A stretch of DNA of 64,000 nucleotides from an uncultured Traorella sp. (GCF_944327115.1 NZ_CALVGS010000122.1:1-64000); one strand, 5' to 3'; positions 16,840 to 27,553 are shown, numbered from the stretch's first letter. Translations and numbers: made by a program. The notes: generated by a model from the letters alone, not told the origin.

Positions 16840-18432
16840 ATGAGAACAAGGAAAAGGAAAAAAATCAACAACAAGGTAGATTTGGTCCTGCTTTTATTAT
16901 TTTTAGTAATCGGATTTTATTTCAGTATCGAAGCGATCATGGGAAATCTGATTCCATTGAAATATATCTTTATATTTATGGCCGCTGTTCTAATTTTATT
17001 TGTAGGAATCTTTCTGACTTTTAAAGTCAGGAATTCAGCCTTTCGAATCATCAGAAAAGTGTTTTTAACGGTTTTATGCTGTGTTTTGTTATTTGGCGGT
17101 ATTTTTCAGGGACAGATCAGAAATGCATTTTCTAATGTGAATGACGGTTCTTATTATAAGGACTATATGTATGTCATTACCTTGAAGGACAATGATTATG
17201 AAAGCATCGAGGATGTGGGGGTGCTTGGATATCTGAGCCAGCGTGATGATCTGTTGGATTATTCGTTAAAGCAGCTAAATGAATATTCATTGAGGAATAA
17301 AACGTATGATACGTTAGAAGATGAGCTGGCAGATCTCGATGATGAAGAAATAGATGCGGTATTGATCAGTGCCAAGGATCAGACGCTTCAGGAATTAAAT
17401 GACAGCAGTTTTTCAGGAAAATATAAAACGATACATACGATAGAGATGACGGTTGAAAGCAATAATGATGTGGTTCAAAGCGATTTAACGTCAAAGCCGT
17501 TTGTTGTCTATGTAGCGGGACTTGATAACATGGGCGAGCCGACCCAGCTGGGGCTTCATGATGTAAATATGCTTTTGATGGTTGATCCTGTCAATCATCA
17601 TGTAGAGATGATTTCTATCAATCGGGATACTTATATACCGAATCCGATGATGAATGATTATCCGGATAAGCTGACGCATTTGGGATGGTATGGACCGGAA
17701 ACCGCAATGGAGACGCTTGAGAGGATTTTTGGGATCGAAATCGATTATTATGCGAAGGTTACCTTTGAATCACTGATCAAAATCATTGATACGTTAGGTG
17801 GCATCGATGTCGATGTTCAGATATCGTTTACTGAACAGGATGAGAATCGCTCCTTTGCTGAGGGCGATCTGATCCATCTTGAAAAAGGTTACCAGCATCT
17901 CAATGGTTCACAGGCACTGGCTTATGCGCGTCATCGTCATACAGAGGGCTGGGATGTCAGAGGCCGAGAACAGGCTCAGCGTGATATCATTGCTGCAATC
18001 GTGGATAAGATGTTATCCGTTGAGGGTGCCTTGAAGCTGGGAGATGTTGTCAATGTGGCCGCCAGCTATGTTTCGACGAATATGTCGATGGACAGTGCAC
18101 GTTCCTTTGTGAAAAGTGCGATTGATTCCGGTCATGGATGGACATTTGGTTCTTCAACGGTCAATGGTGATGTTGAGGTCTTATTGCCATGTGCGATGGA
18201 AAATGATCTGGAGCGTTCTGTCGTATTGCTGGAAGAAAGTGATATTCAGCTTGTTCATGATATTTATACGTCTATGAATACTCAGATTCATTTTAATGAA
18301 TTTGCTTTCGATTTGGATGACATGGAAAAGTATATGGATACATTTACTCTTGACAAACATGTAATAACTCTGGAAAATTATTATGAAGTGGTGCCCGAAT
18401 ACTTTCCTGAGTATTTAAGGTATAGATTTTAA
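16840..18432 (+). CDS. LytR-CpsA-Psr family protein 1 (cell-wall glycopolymer ligase)
   Basis: LCP enzymes attach teichoic acids or capsular polymers from lipid carriers to peptidoglycan on the outer face of the membrane. This 530-residue protein has two or three N-terminal membrane segments (to about residue 95). An extracytoplasmic region of about 120 residues follows, with a substrate-binding-protein-like feel, then the LCP domain: DVNMLLMVDP, the SINRDTYIP Arg-Asp motif, LGGIDVDVQ, LNGSQALAYARHRHTEGWDVRGREQAQRD. The phosphate-binding arginines and the metal Asp are present. A TATAAT (16806-16811) and an AGGAG site precede ATG 16840. It is first of three tandem paralogues. Confidence 0.9.
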   Translation: MRTRKRKKINNKVDLVLLLLFLVIGFYFSIEAIMGNLIPLKYIFIFMAAVLILFVGIFLTFKVRNSAFRIIRKVFLTVLCCVLLFGGIFQGQIRNAFSNVNDGSYYKDYMYVITLKDNDYESIEDVGVLGYLSQRDDLLDYSLKQLNEYSLRNKTYDTLEDELADLDDEEIDAVLISAKDQTLQELNDSSFSGKYKTIHTIEMTVESNNDVVQSDLTSKPFVVYVAGLDNMGEPTQLGLHDVNMLLMVDPVNHHVEMISINRDTYIPNPMMNDYPDKLTHLGWYGPETAMETLERIFGIEIDYYAKVTFESLIKIIDTLGGIDVDVQISFTEQDENRSFAEGDLIHLEKGYQHLNGSQALAYARHRHTEGWDVRGREQAQRDIIAAIVDKMLSVEGALKLGDVVNVAASYVSTNMSMDSARSFVKSAIDSGHGWTFGSSTVNGDVEVLLPCAMENDLERSVVLLEESDIQLVHDIYTSMNTQIHFNEFAFDLDDMEKYMDTFTLDKHVITLENYYEVVPEYFPEYLRYRF

Positions 18433-18447
18433 GATAGGAGTGATATT

Positions 18448-20037
18448 TTGAAAGATCGAACGAAGAAAATCAATAAAAGAATTGATTTGGTATTGCTGAT
18501 CCTTTTTTTGGCAGGCAGCTTATATTTTTTGATTGAAGCAATTGCCGGTGAAATGATACCGATGAACTATATCCTGATTGCCGGTGTTGTTTTACTGTTG
18601 ATTTTTCTTTTGATATTTGCTACCTTTCGAATAGAAAATATGGCTGTCTTTGTCATTCGTAAGATTTTGCTGGCGGGGTTATGTGTACTGCTTGTCTTTG
18701 GTGCCGTATTCCAGGGAAGGATACGAAGTGCCTTTGCGAATGTTGATGACGGATCCACCAATATCAGCAGGATGTATGTCATTGCTCTTGAGGATTCTTC
18801 ATTGCAAAGCATGGACGATGTTGAAACGTTAGGTTATGTGGATCATGCGAATGCTCTGATCACTTATTCCATTGAACAGCTGCAAAGCTATTCGATGGAG
18901 GAAATGGCATATAACAGTGTTGATGAAATGCTTGCTGCTTTAAATGCTGATGAAATCGAGGCGGCAATGATCAGCGATCAGGATCAAAGCTTTGAGATTC
19001 AGAAGGAGAATAGTACTTATTCCGATGATTATAAGATCATTCATACGATCGAGATGAAAACAACGTCAGAGTCTGATACTGTTGATAACGATTTAAGCAA
19101 GCCTTTTGTCGTTTATGTTTCCGGAATGGATGATATGGGTGAGCCTACTTATAATGGTTTGAGCGATGTGAACATGCTGTTAATGGTCGATCCGCAAAAT
19201 CATCATGTAGAAATGATTTCCATCAATCGTGATACCTATGTGCCTAATGCGAAATATAATGATTATCCGGATAAGCTGACGCATTTAGGATGGGATGGCG
19301 TGGAAGCCGGAGCGGCTGCTTTGGAGCGTATTTTCGGCATTGAGATCGATTATACGGCGAAAGTGACTTTTGAATCACTCATCGAGATCGTAGATACCCT
19401 TGGAGGTATTGATGTCGATGTACAGCTGGATTTCTGTGAACAGGATGAAAATCGTTCGTTTGCTTCTGCTGATCTGATCTGTCTGAATAAGGGCTATCAG
19501 CATCTCAATGGTTCGCAGGCATTGGCTTATGCGCGTCACCGGCATACGGCCGGCTGGGATGTCAAGGGCAGAGAACAGGCTCAGCGTGATATCATATCAG
19601 CCATCGTCAATAAGCTGCTTTCCGTAGAAGGTGCTTTGAAAGCAGGAGATGTATTGAATGTCGCATCGAATTATGTATCTACGAATCTTCCGATGAGCAG
19701 TGTAAAATCCTTTGTGATGAATGCCATCAGTGATGGCCATGCATGGACATTTGGTTCTTCTACCGTTAATTCAAATTATGAATATTTGTTTCCTTGTGCA
19801 AGTTATACGAGCCAGGATCTTTATGCGGTACTTTTAGAGGAAGAAGATATCATGCATGTACATGATCTGTATGTGACGATGAAATCAGATGAAAGCTTCA
19901 GTGACTTTGCTTTCGATTTAAATGATATGGAACGATATGAAAATACCTTTGAACTGGATCCAAAGGTCATTACGGTTGAAAATTACTATGACACGGTTCC
20001 GGCTTATTTTCCAAGTTATCTGAGACATAATTTCTAA
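18448..20037 (+). CDS. LytR-CpsA-Psr family protein 2
   Basis: This is a close paralogue of the preceding gene, colinear from the N-terminal membrane segments through the LCP domain. The catalytic signatures are intact (SINRDTYVP, LNGSQALAYARHRHTAGWDVKGREQAQRD), so it should be an active ligase. The 529-residue length matches its neighbour. The start is TTG 18448, with AGGAG seven bases upstream. No ATG lies nearby in frame, so the TTG start is well supported. It lies 15 bases after gene 1 and 19 bases before gene 3, so the three probably form one operon. Divergence from gene 1 suggests an old tandem duplication. Confidence 0.9.
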   Translation: MKDRTKKINKRIDLVLLILFLAGSLYFLIEAIAGEMIPMNYILIAGVVLLLIFLLIFATFRIENMAVFVIRKILLAGLCVLLVFGAVFQGRIRSAFANVDDGSTNISRMYVIALEDSSLQSMDDVETLGYVDHANALITYSIEQLQSYSMEEMAYNSVDEMLAALNADEIEAAMISDQDQSFEIQKENSTYSDDYKIIHTIEMKTTSESDTVDNDLSKPFVVYVSGMDDMGEPTYNGLSDVNMLLMVDPQNHHVEMISINRDTYVPNAKYNDYPDKLTHLGWDGVEAGAAALERIFGIEIDYTAKVTFESLIEIVDTLGGIDVDVQLDFCEQDENRSFASADLICLNKGYQHLNGSQALAYARHRHTAGWDVKGREQAQRDIISAIVNKLLSVEGALKAGDVLNVASNYVSTNLPMSSVKSFVMNAISDGHAWTFGSSTVNSNYEYLFPCASYTSQDLYAVLLEEEDIMHVHDLYVTMKSDESFSDFAFDLNDMERYENTFELDPKVITVENYYDTVPAYFPSYLRHNF

Positions 20038-20056
20038 GCAGAATGGAGGTGGACAC

Positions 20057-21658
20057 ATGAGAAAAGACAGGATCAGCACGACGATCGATCTGATTTTACT
20101 GATCATCTTTACGGTGTCCGCCATTTTTATATCGACCCAGTTATATTTAGGGAATATTGTTTCTTTTTTCTGGCTCATCTTACTGATTTTTCTTTTTATT
20201 GCTTTTTTGGTCGGAATGTTCATCTGGCTGTTATTAACAAAGAAGCTGGCATGGCTGCGACGCTCTGTTTTATTCATTTTCAGTATTTCGCTGGTAGTTG
20301 GGGGTTTTTATTTAGGAAACCTTCGCTCTGTCAGCCAGCAGGAAACAGATGGCATTGTCATGTATTATCAGATGAATCTGTTAAGCAATGATGAAAATGT
20401 AAAGGAAGCAGAGGAACTGGATGGCAAAAAAATCGGTTTTGTGATGAATGACCGCAATCATATCCAGGCCTTTGATGATATCAATGCTTCATTTCAGACA
20501 AAAAACTGTCAGCTGATCGAGTATTACAGCATGGAATATCTGATACATGCTTTGGAGGAAGATGAGATTCAGGGAATGATCCTCAGCGATCATAACCTGG
20601 CGGTTTTAAAAGCTGCGTATCCGCAGATAAGTCATAAGCTTGTTCTTTTGAATCAGAATGTTCATGAGGTTTTGATATCCCATACCGCAAAGCCTTTGGA
20701 GGAGGGCCAGCCGATAAGCATTTTGCTTACCTTGGGTGAGGATGATCTGCCGGCAGATTATGTTTCCTATTCATTGAAGTGTCTGTTGCTTTTTATCGAT
20801 CCGATTGACCATGAGGTCACGTTGATCGAAATACCGAATAATCTGTATATTCCTAATGTGGCTTATGATTCTTATCCCGATGCCTTATATAATGTTTCTT
20901 ATAATGGTATTGATAATTTATTGTATTCGATCGAGAGCATATTCGGTGTGGAATTCGATTATTTCATTAAGACAAGCTTTCAATCGATCTTGAATTGTGT
21001 GGATATCATGCAGGGAATAAATATTCCTCAAGAGGTATGCGTTGAAGATGTCTGTGTGATGGAGGATGTCACGATGAATGCCGGACAGGTTGCTGATTAT
21101 TATAGAAGCAGTGATGATCTTAATACCATTATTGAGGGAATATTTGAGAAGAGGGATGAATTAAAGACAACGAAGCTCATGAATTTTTTGAATAATTATA
21201 AACGTTCTTCTTTTACGAATCTTACTTCTATAGAGCTCAGAAGGCTGGTTTCCATGCTTGACAGCGATGAAGGATGGAGCTTTGTAAGCCAATCGTTTCT
21301 GGATCTGACGACTTCTTATGAGCCTTGTGTCAGCTTTGGAGCTAATGATACCTATGAGGTGTCGATCATTGATGCTGATTTTTTGGATCGGATATATAGC
21401 TGTTTCTTAAAGAATTCTCATATGGAGATCATGAGTAATTTTGCCTTTGACCTCGATCGGATGAGAAATAACAGGATACTGCCTTATTCAAATGAAAAGC
21501 TGATCACAACGAGTAATATGGATTGGAAGATTTCTGAATATTTTGCCTTGCTGCCGGAATCGATCGTCAGTCCGATCGAAATAGAAAAGTGGAACGGGAC
21601 GATACGTTTTGAACAGCCAAATTATGATCCGGATGCGCCAATTCAAGAAATAGAATAA
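20057..21658 (+). CDS. Degenerate LytR-CpsA-Psr-like protein 3
   Basis: This 533-residue protein keeps the architecture of its two neighbours: N-terminal membrane segments, then a middle domain (LDGKKIGFVMNDRNH, reminiscent of solute-binding proteins), then an LCP-like domain. The active site is eroded. The SINRDTY motif of the paralogues is EIPNNLY here. The segment carrying the LCP arginines (YARHRH...GREQAQRD) is replaced by YYRSSDDLNTIIEGIF. It is therefore probably not a ligase and may scaffold or regulate the other two. The reading frame is intact, so it is not a decaying pseudogene. GGAGGTGG precedes ATG 20057. Confidence 0.8.
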   Translation: MRKDRISTTIDLILLIIFTVSAIFISTQLYLGNIVSFFWLILLIFLFIAFLVGMFIWLLLTKKLAWLRRSVLFIFSISLVVGGFYLGNLRSVSQQETDGIVMYYQMNLLSNDENVKEAEELDGKKIGFVMNDRNHIQAFDDINASFQTKNCQLIEYYSMEYLIHALEEDEIQGMILSDHNLAVLKAAYPQISHKLVLLNQNVHEVLISHTAKPLEEGQPISILLTLGEDDLPADYVSYSLKCLLLFIDPIDHEVTLIEIPNNLYIPNVAYDSYPDALYNVSYNGIDNLLYSIESIFGVEFDYFIKTSFQSILNCVDIMQGINIPQEVCVEDVCVMEDVTMNAGQVADYYRSSDDLNTIIEGIFEKRDELKTTKLMNFLNNYKRSSFTNLTSIELRRLVSMLDSDEGWSFVSQSFLDLTTSYEPCVSFGANDTYEVSIIDADFLDRIYSCFLKNSHMEIMSNFAFDLDRMRNNRILPYSNEKLITTSNMDWKISEYFALLPESIVSPIEIEKWNGTIRFEQPNYDPDAPIQEIE

Positions 21659-21683
21659 AAAAAATACACCGTGAGGTGTATTT

Positions 21684-21686
<3 letters not shown>
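21657..21686. terminator. Bidirectional terminator between the LCP operon and purA
   Basis: AAAATACACC (21661-21670), loop GTGA, GGTGTATTTT (21675-21684) form a perfect ten-base stem with A's to the left and T's to the right. It serves both convergent transcripts. Confidence 0.88.
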
Positions 21687-22982
<1,296 letters not shown>

Positions 22983-23005
22983 TTACTGATACATGATATC
23001 ATTTT

Positions 23006-23040
23006 TTTATATTTTAGGCAATTTTATTTGTAAATAAAAT
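23006..23040 (-). promoter_or_regulatory. purA promoter with a palindromic operator candidate
   Basis: On the minus strand TTTACA (23029-23034), 17 bases, TATAAA (23006-23011) fit a sigma-A promoter. The -35 box sits in the centre of a perfect inverted repeat, ATTTTATTT (23021-23029) and AAATAAAAT (23032-23040), separated by two bases. A repressor bound there would block purA. The A/T-only composition means chance is not excluded. Confidence 0.45.
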
Positions 23041-23073
23041 CTGTTTCAAAACATTAAAAAATAAAGAAAATAA

Positions 23074-23155
23074 TTGACAAATGAAAGATGAGAATTTAAG
23101 ATATATCTGTAGAACAAAGGCGTTCCACATGTTTTTTTATGTTGAATGCTTTTTT
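23074..23155 (+). promoter_or_regulatory. Promoter and ANTAR-type antiterminator/terminator leader
   Basis: TTGACA (23074-23079), 17 bases, TAAGAT (23097-23102) form a promoter. GTAGAAC (23109-23115) and GTTCCAC (23122-23128) form a stem with one A-C mismatch around the six-base loop AAAGGC, which has A at position 1 and G at position 4, as in ANTAR-bound RNA. The overlapping GCGTTCCACAT (23120-23130) pairs with ATGTTGAATGC (23139-23149) with one mismatch and one G-U, followed by six T's, making a terminator. The two folds exclude each other. An ANTAR protein is encoded in the same operon. Confidence 0.65.
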
Positions 23156-23170
23156 CATTTAGGGGGTTTT

Positions 23171-24271
23171 ATGAGAGAAACGGAACGAGAAGTCTTACGG
23201 TTTGTGGAAGAAAATGATGTGAAATTTATCCGCCTTGCTTTTAGTGACCTTGAAGGAACACAGAAGAATATGTCGATCATGCCTTGTGAATTAGAAAAAG
23301 CATTTTCAAAAGGGATTCCTTTTGACACCTCAAAATTCCAAGGTTTTTTTCATAAAAAGGCTTTTTTAAGACCGATAGCAAATACGCTTTCACTTTTGCC
23401 GTGGCGTCCGCAAAGCGGTCGTGTGATTCGTCTGTATTGTGATATCGTTGATGAAAATGGTCGTCATATGGAATATGATTCAAGGGAAATACTCAGTCAA
23501 ACGATTGAAAAGGGAAAGAAAAAGGGATATGAGTTTCAAATAGGCGTTGAATGTGAATTTTATCTTTTTAAAAATGATGCCTACGGTCATGAAACAACCG
23601 AGCCGATCGATCATGGTTCCTATTTTGATATAGCACCCCTCGATCAGGCAGAAAATATTCGCCGTGATATCTGTTTGACCTTAGAAAAGATGTCGATCCA
23701 GCCATTAAGCAGTCATCATGAAGCAGGATGGGGACAGAATGAAATCGTTTTTGCGGAAAATGAACCTCTGTGTGCCTGTGATAATATCATGACATATAAA
23801 AGCGTGGTAGCTACGATGGCATCATTGAGCGGATATAGTGCCAGCTTTCATCCTTTGCCGATCAAAGATCAGCCGGGAAGCGGACTTCATTTCCGTATTG
23901 CGATACAAAAAAATGATGTCCTTCTTGATGAACATGATGAAGCGATGAAGCAGTTTAAAGAACGTATTCAAAAACGTCTTCCTGAAATCTGTGCAATTCT
24001 TGATACCAAGGAAGAATCCTATGAAAGAGTGAATCGGCTTGATCCGAAACGATTGATTGAAATTGACAAAGAATGGCTGATCGTTCATTCTGCCGACAGC
24101 TTGTGCAATCCATATCTGGCGCTTGCCTGTATGTTGGAAGCCGGTATGTGTGAAGAAACTTCTTGTGAAAAACTACCCACGAATCTTGAAAAAGCTCGCA
24201 AGATCGCACAACATTCATCTTTTCTTTCATCCTTCCTAAATGAAAATATCTTAAAGGTTTACAGCCAATAG
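23171..24271 (+). CDS. Shortened glutamine-synthetase-like protein
   Basis: This 366-residue protein is clearly related to class I glutamine synthetase. The N-terminal beta-grasp-like domain has FSDLEGTQKNMSI. The catalytic domain has GVECEFYLF, HHEAGWGQNEIVF and GSGLHFRIAI, and CNPYLALACMLEAG follows near the end. Active enzymes are about 440 residues. Here the segment that normally holds YKRLVPGYEAP...NRS..RIP is reduced to ERVNRLDPKRLIEIDKEW. Arginines that bind glutamate and ATP phosphates are therefore lost. It may be a regulatory pseudo-enzyme or act on another substrate. ATG 23171 follows AGGGGG. It is co-transcribed with the ANTAR gene. Confidence 0.82.
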   Translation: MRETEREVLRFVEENDVKFIRLAFSDLEGTQKNMSIMPCELEKAFSKGIPFDTSKFQGFFHKKAFLRPIANTLSLLPWRPQSGRVIRLYCDIVDENGRHMEYDSREILSQTIEKGKKKGYEFQIGVECEFYLFKNDAYGHETTEPIDHGSYFDIAPLDQAENIRRDICLTLEKMSIQPLSSHHEAGWGQNEIVFAENEPLCACDNIMTYKSVVATMASLSGYSASFHPLPIKDQPGSGLHFRIAIQKNDVLLDEHDEAMKQFKERIQKRLPEICAILDTKEESYERVNRLDPKRLIEIDKEWLIVHSADSLCNPYLALACMLEAGMCEETSCEKLPTNLEKARKIAQHSSFLSSFLNENILKVYSQ

Positions 24272-24272
24272 G

Positions 24273-24824
24273 ATGAAAAGCTGTCTTCTTGCAGGCAATA
24301 TATCTTCACCATTTTTAGCACGCTGTCAGATGTATTTTGATACGGTCGATGTCTTGACAAGCGGTGTGGAGGTTCGGCGGCGGCTGAGCTCACAGACTTA
24401 TTCCTGTGTGATGATCATGACACCGCTGATCAATGAATTTGGTGATATGCTGGCACGTTATGCGGCGACTGATCCCTATTGTCTTGTTGTTTTGTGGGTG
24501 AAGAGTGAAATGGTGGAAGAGATGGCGCAGGCATTGGAAAATGTATATGTCCGCAGCATTTTTGATATGGATGAGTGGGATAGCTTTATGCAGTTTTTAA
24601 ATGTGACATGTCAGAAAATGGATGTGATTCGGGCACAGAAAGATGATCTGATGAAAAAAATCGATGAGATCCGGCTGGTGGATCGGGCCAAATGTCTGTT
24701 GATTGAAAAATTTCATTATTCAGAAGAAAAGGCGCATTATACAATTGAAAAGAAAGCAATGGATAATCGTCTTAGCCGTTTACAGGTAGCTAAGATCATT
24801 ATCCGTCATATCAAAGGAGATTAA
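24273..24824 (+). CDS. ANTAR-domain RNA-binding antitermination regulator
   Basis: This is a 183-residue regulator. The N-terminal part (about 1-115) resembles a receiver fold but lacks a clear phospho-acceptor Asp pocket. A short coiled helix follows. Residues about 130-183 form an ANTAR domain ([19 protein letters not shown]...[23 protein letters not shown]). ANTAR proteins bind RNA hairpins with hexanucleotide loops and prevent termination. A matching hairpin lies upstream of the glutamine-synthetase-like gene one base before this one, so autoregulation of the operon is likely. The signal might be nitrogen or glutamine status. That is inference from context. Confidence 0.88.
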   Translation: MKSCLLAGNISSPFLARCQMYFDTVDVLTSGVEVRRRLSSQTYSCVMIMTPLINEFGDMLARYAATDPYCLVVLWVKSEMVEEMAQALENVYVRSIFDMDEWDSFMQFLNVTCQKMDVIRAQKDDLMKKIDEIRLVDRAKCLLIEKFHYSEEKAHYTIEKKAMDNRLSRLQVAKIIIRHIKGD

Positions 24825-24825
24825 G

Positions 24826-26430
24826 ATGAGAAAATATATTTTTATTACAGGTGGAGTCGTGAGCGGTCTTGGAAAAGGTATTACCGGAGCTTCACTCGGA
24901 AGACTTTTAAAAAATCGCGGTTATAAGGTGATCAGCCAGAAATTAGATCCCTATATCAATGTGGATCCCGGTACGATGTCCCCTTATCAGCACGGAGAGG
25001 TATTCGTAACGGAAGATGGTGCAGAAACAGATCTGGATCTGGGACACTATGAACGCTTTATTGATGAAAATTTGAATCATTTTTCTAATCTGACGACGGG
25101 AATGGTTTATCATAAGGTGCTTACTGCCGAGAGAAAAGGAGAGTATCTTGGTGAAACGGTACAGGTCGTGCCGCATATTACCAACGAAATAAAAAAATAT
25201 ATCTATCAGGTCGGTGAAAAAAGCGAGGCAGATATCGTCATTTCTGAAATTGGCGGTACGGTTGGCGACATTGAAAGTCAGCCTTTTCTGGAATCTGCAC
25301 GGCAGCTGTCAATAGAGGTAGGACGTGAAAATTGCTGTTTCATTCACGTAACATTGGTCCCATATATTTCCGGAAGCAATGAATACAAATCCAAACCGAC
25401 GCAGCATTCGGTCAGGGAATTACAATCTTACGGGATTCATCCGAATATCATCGTTACCCGCAGTGATGGTCATTTAGGATCAAGCATACGTAAGAAGATC
25501 TCATTATTCTGTAATGTTTCACCGGAATGCGTTATTGAAAACGAAACATGCAAGAGCCTTTATGAAGTAGTCTTGATGTTAGAAAAACAGCATTTTTCCG
25601 AGGTTGTCTGCGCTCAGCTGTCACTGCCTCCGAAACCAATCGATCTGAGCGAATGGAAAAGTCTGGTAGAGAGAATCAACAGCTGTGAGCGAGAGGTCAA
25701 AATCGGTTTGGTCGGCAAATATGTCCAGCTGCATGATGCCTATCTTTCAGTAATGGAGTCGTTATATCATGGCGGTTATGCCCTTGGTGCCAAAGTTTTG
25801 ATCCAATGGATCGACAGTGAAGAGATCACACCATTCAATGTTGAAGATAAGCTGAAGGAATGTGACGGCCTGATCATACCGGGAGGCTTTGGCCTTCGCG
25901 GAATCGAAGGAATGATTGAAACAGCTTATTATGCACGGACGCATCATGTTCCGCTATTAGGCATTTGTCTTGGCATGCAGGTCATGACGATCGAGTTTGC
26001 CCGTCATGTCCTTCAATATCAGGATGCCAATTCATATGAGTTTGATCCGCTTTCCAAGCATTGCGTCATTCATTTCATGGAGCATCAGTCAGATGAAATC
26101 TCTAAGGGAGGTACGATGCGCTTAGGAGCTTATCCTTGTCAGCTTACCGCAGGTTCAAAGCTGATCTCGCTTTACGATGAACCTGTCATTCATGAGCGTC
26201 ACCGTCACCGCTATGAATTTAATAATGATTATCGCGAAGATATGGAAAAGGCAGGACTGGTCATTGCGGGAACGAGCCTTGATGGAAAGCTGGTCGAAGC
26301 AATTGAGGTAAAAGATCATGATTTTTATATCGGTGTCCAGTTTCATCCGGAATTTAAATCCCGTCCGAATCGTCCGCATCCACTGTTTACAGGCCTTGTT
26401 CATGCCGCTATTCTTCATTCTCAGAAATAA
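24826..26430 (+). CDS. pyrG: CTP synthase
   Basis: CTP synthase aminates UTP to CTP with glutamine as nitrogen donor. The N-terminal synthase domain begins [26 protein letters not shown] and continues with [19 protein letters not shown] and [11 protein letters not shown]. The C-terminal class I amidotransferase has [11 protein letters not shown]-like [12 protein letters not shown], the nucleophile Cys in LLGICLGMQ at about residue 380, and the QFHPEF His-Glu pair. The 534-residue length is normal. It follows the ANTAR gene by one base, so a glutamine-using enzyme shares that operon. A terminator follows. Confidence 0.97.
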   Translation: MRKYIFITGGVVSGLGKGITGASLGRLLKNRGYKVISQKLDPYINVDPGTMSPYQHGEVFVTEDGAETDLDLGHYERFIDENLNHFSNLTTGMVYHKVLTAERKGEYLGETVQVVPHITNEIKKYIYQVGEKSEADIVISEIGGTVGDIESQPFLESARQLSIEVGRENCCFIHVTLVPYISGSNEYKSKPTQHSVRELQSYGIHPNIIVTRSDGHLGSSIRKKISLFCNVSPECVIENETCKSLYEVVLMLEKQHFSEVVCAQLSLPPKPIDLSEWKSLVERINSCEREVKIGLVGKYVQLHDAYLSVMESLYHGGYALGAKVLIQWIDSEEITPFNVEDKLKECDGLIIPGGFGLRGIEGMIETAYYARTHHVPLLGICLGMQVMTIEFARHVLQYQDANSYEFDPLSKHCVIHFMEHQSDEISKGGTMRLGAYPCQLTAGSKLISLYDEPVIHERHRHRYEFNNDYREDMEKAGLVIAGTSLDGKLVEAIEVKDHDFYIGVQFHPEFKSRPNRPHPLFTGLVHAAILHSQK

Positions 26431-26454
26431 GTGTCCGCAAGGGCACTTTTCTTT
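26429..26454 (+). terminator. Terminator after pyrG
   Basis: AAGTGTCC (26429-26436), loop GCAA, GGGCACTT (26441-26448) with one G-U pair, then a pyrimidine-rich run TTCTTTC. Confidence 0.75.
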
Positions 26455-26542
26455 CAATTTTGTAAGACTTTCACTTTATTGAGAATCCAGGGGAAAAACA
26501 TGTTATAATGGTAAAGATGAATTGAAACATGTGGAGGCTTCT

Positions 26543-27553
26543 ATGAAGGTTTGTCTATATTTTGAAGGTAAAGAAATCATCAAAACAAGCGGGATCGGCC
26601 GGGCTTTAAAGCATCAGATGGCGGCTTGTGAGTCAGCAGGCATCAGCTATACGCTCGATCCGGATGATGATTATGATATCTTACATATCAATACAGTCGG
26701 TGTAAGCTCCTTGCCGGTGATCAATAAAGCGCGTAGCAAGGGCTGTAAGGTCATCTATCATGCGCATTCCACAGAAGAAGATTTTCGCAATTCGTTTGTG
26801 TTAAGCAATCAGATTGCTCCGGTCTTTAAAAAGATGCTGATTAGTTATTACTCTAAAGCAGATCTTATTCTGACACCGACCCCTTATTCTAAAAAGCTGC
26901 TTGAGGGATATGGGATCACCGTTCCTATTCATGCCTTAAGCAATGGCATCGATCTGAATCGTTTTCATTATGATCCGGAAAAGGTCAAGGCTTTCAGACG
27001 CTATTTTTCATTGAAAGAAGAAGATAAGGTCATCATTTCTGTAGGATTATATTTTGAAAGAAAGGGAATCTTGGATTTTATGGAGGTTGCCGGAAGGATG
27101 CCGGATATAAATTTTATCTGGTTTGGCTATACCCCGCTGATCTCCATTCCGAAAAAGGTACGGGATGTGATCACAAAGGATCATCCGAACAATGTGATCC
27201 TGCCGGGATATGTCAAGGGTGCGGTAATTGAAGGCGCTTATGCCAACGCCAACTGTTTCTTTTTCCCAAGCTATGAAGAAACGGAAGGTATCGTTGTACT
27301 GGAAGCATTGGCAAGCTCACAGAACGTTTTATTGCGCGATATTCCTGTATATGATCCATGGCTGGTGAATGGAGAAAATTGTTATAAGGGAAAAAATAAT
27401 GAAGAATTTATTACGCAGCTCAGAAAGATCTTAAATCATGAATGTGCAGATCTAAGAGAGCAGGGAAGGATCACTGCGGAAAAGAGAAGCATTCAGGAAG
27501 TGGGACGTGAACTGAAGAAGATCTATGAGAGTGTTTGTGAGGGAAATATATGA
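26543..27553 (+). CDS. Glycosyltransferase family 4, probably glycolipid synthesis
   Basis: This is a 336-residue GT-B glycosyltransferase. The nucleotide-sugar-binding C-terminal half has VIISVGLYFERKGILDF, FFFPSYEETEGIVVLEALAS with the E-x7-E type motif, and VNGENCY. The N-terminal half contains HINTVG and YHAHSTEEDFRNSF. I start at ATG 26543 behind GGAGG. An extended -10 TGT-TATAAT lies at 26501-26509. It overlaps the following membrane-protein gene by four bases (ATGA). With the downstream glycosyltransferase it resembles pairs making mono- and diglucosyl-diacylglycerol, the anchor of lipoteichoic acid. The substrate is inferred. Confidence 0.82.
   Translation: MKVCLYFEGKEIIKTSGIGRALKHQMAACESAGISYTLDPDDDYDILHINTVGVSSLPVINKARSKGCKVIYHAHSTEEDFRNSFVLSNQIAPVFKKMLISYYSKADLILTPTPYSKKLLEGYGITVPIHALSNGIDLNRFHYDPEKVKAFRRYFSLKEEDKVIISVGLYFERKGILDFMEVAGRMPDINFIWFGYTPLISIPKKVRDVITKDHPNNVILPGYVKGAVIEGAYANANCFFFPSYEETEGIVVLEALASSQNVLLRDIPVYDPWLVNGENCYKGKNNEEFITQLRKILNHECADLREQGRITAEKRSIQEVGRELKKIYESVCEGNI

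Noticed and set aside
26497-26533. Direct repeat AAACATGT on both sides of the start point of the first glycosyltransferase gene
   Set aside because: Only eight bases long and imperfectly placed. Chance is likely in A/T-rich DNA.
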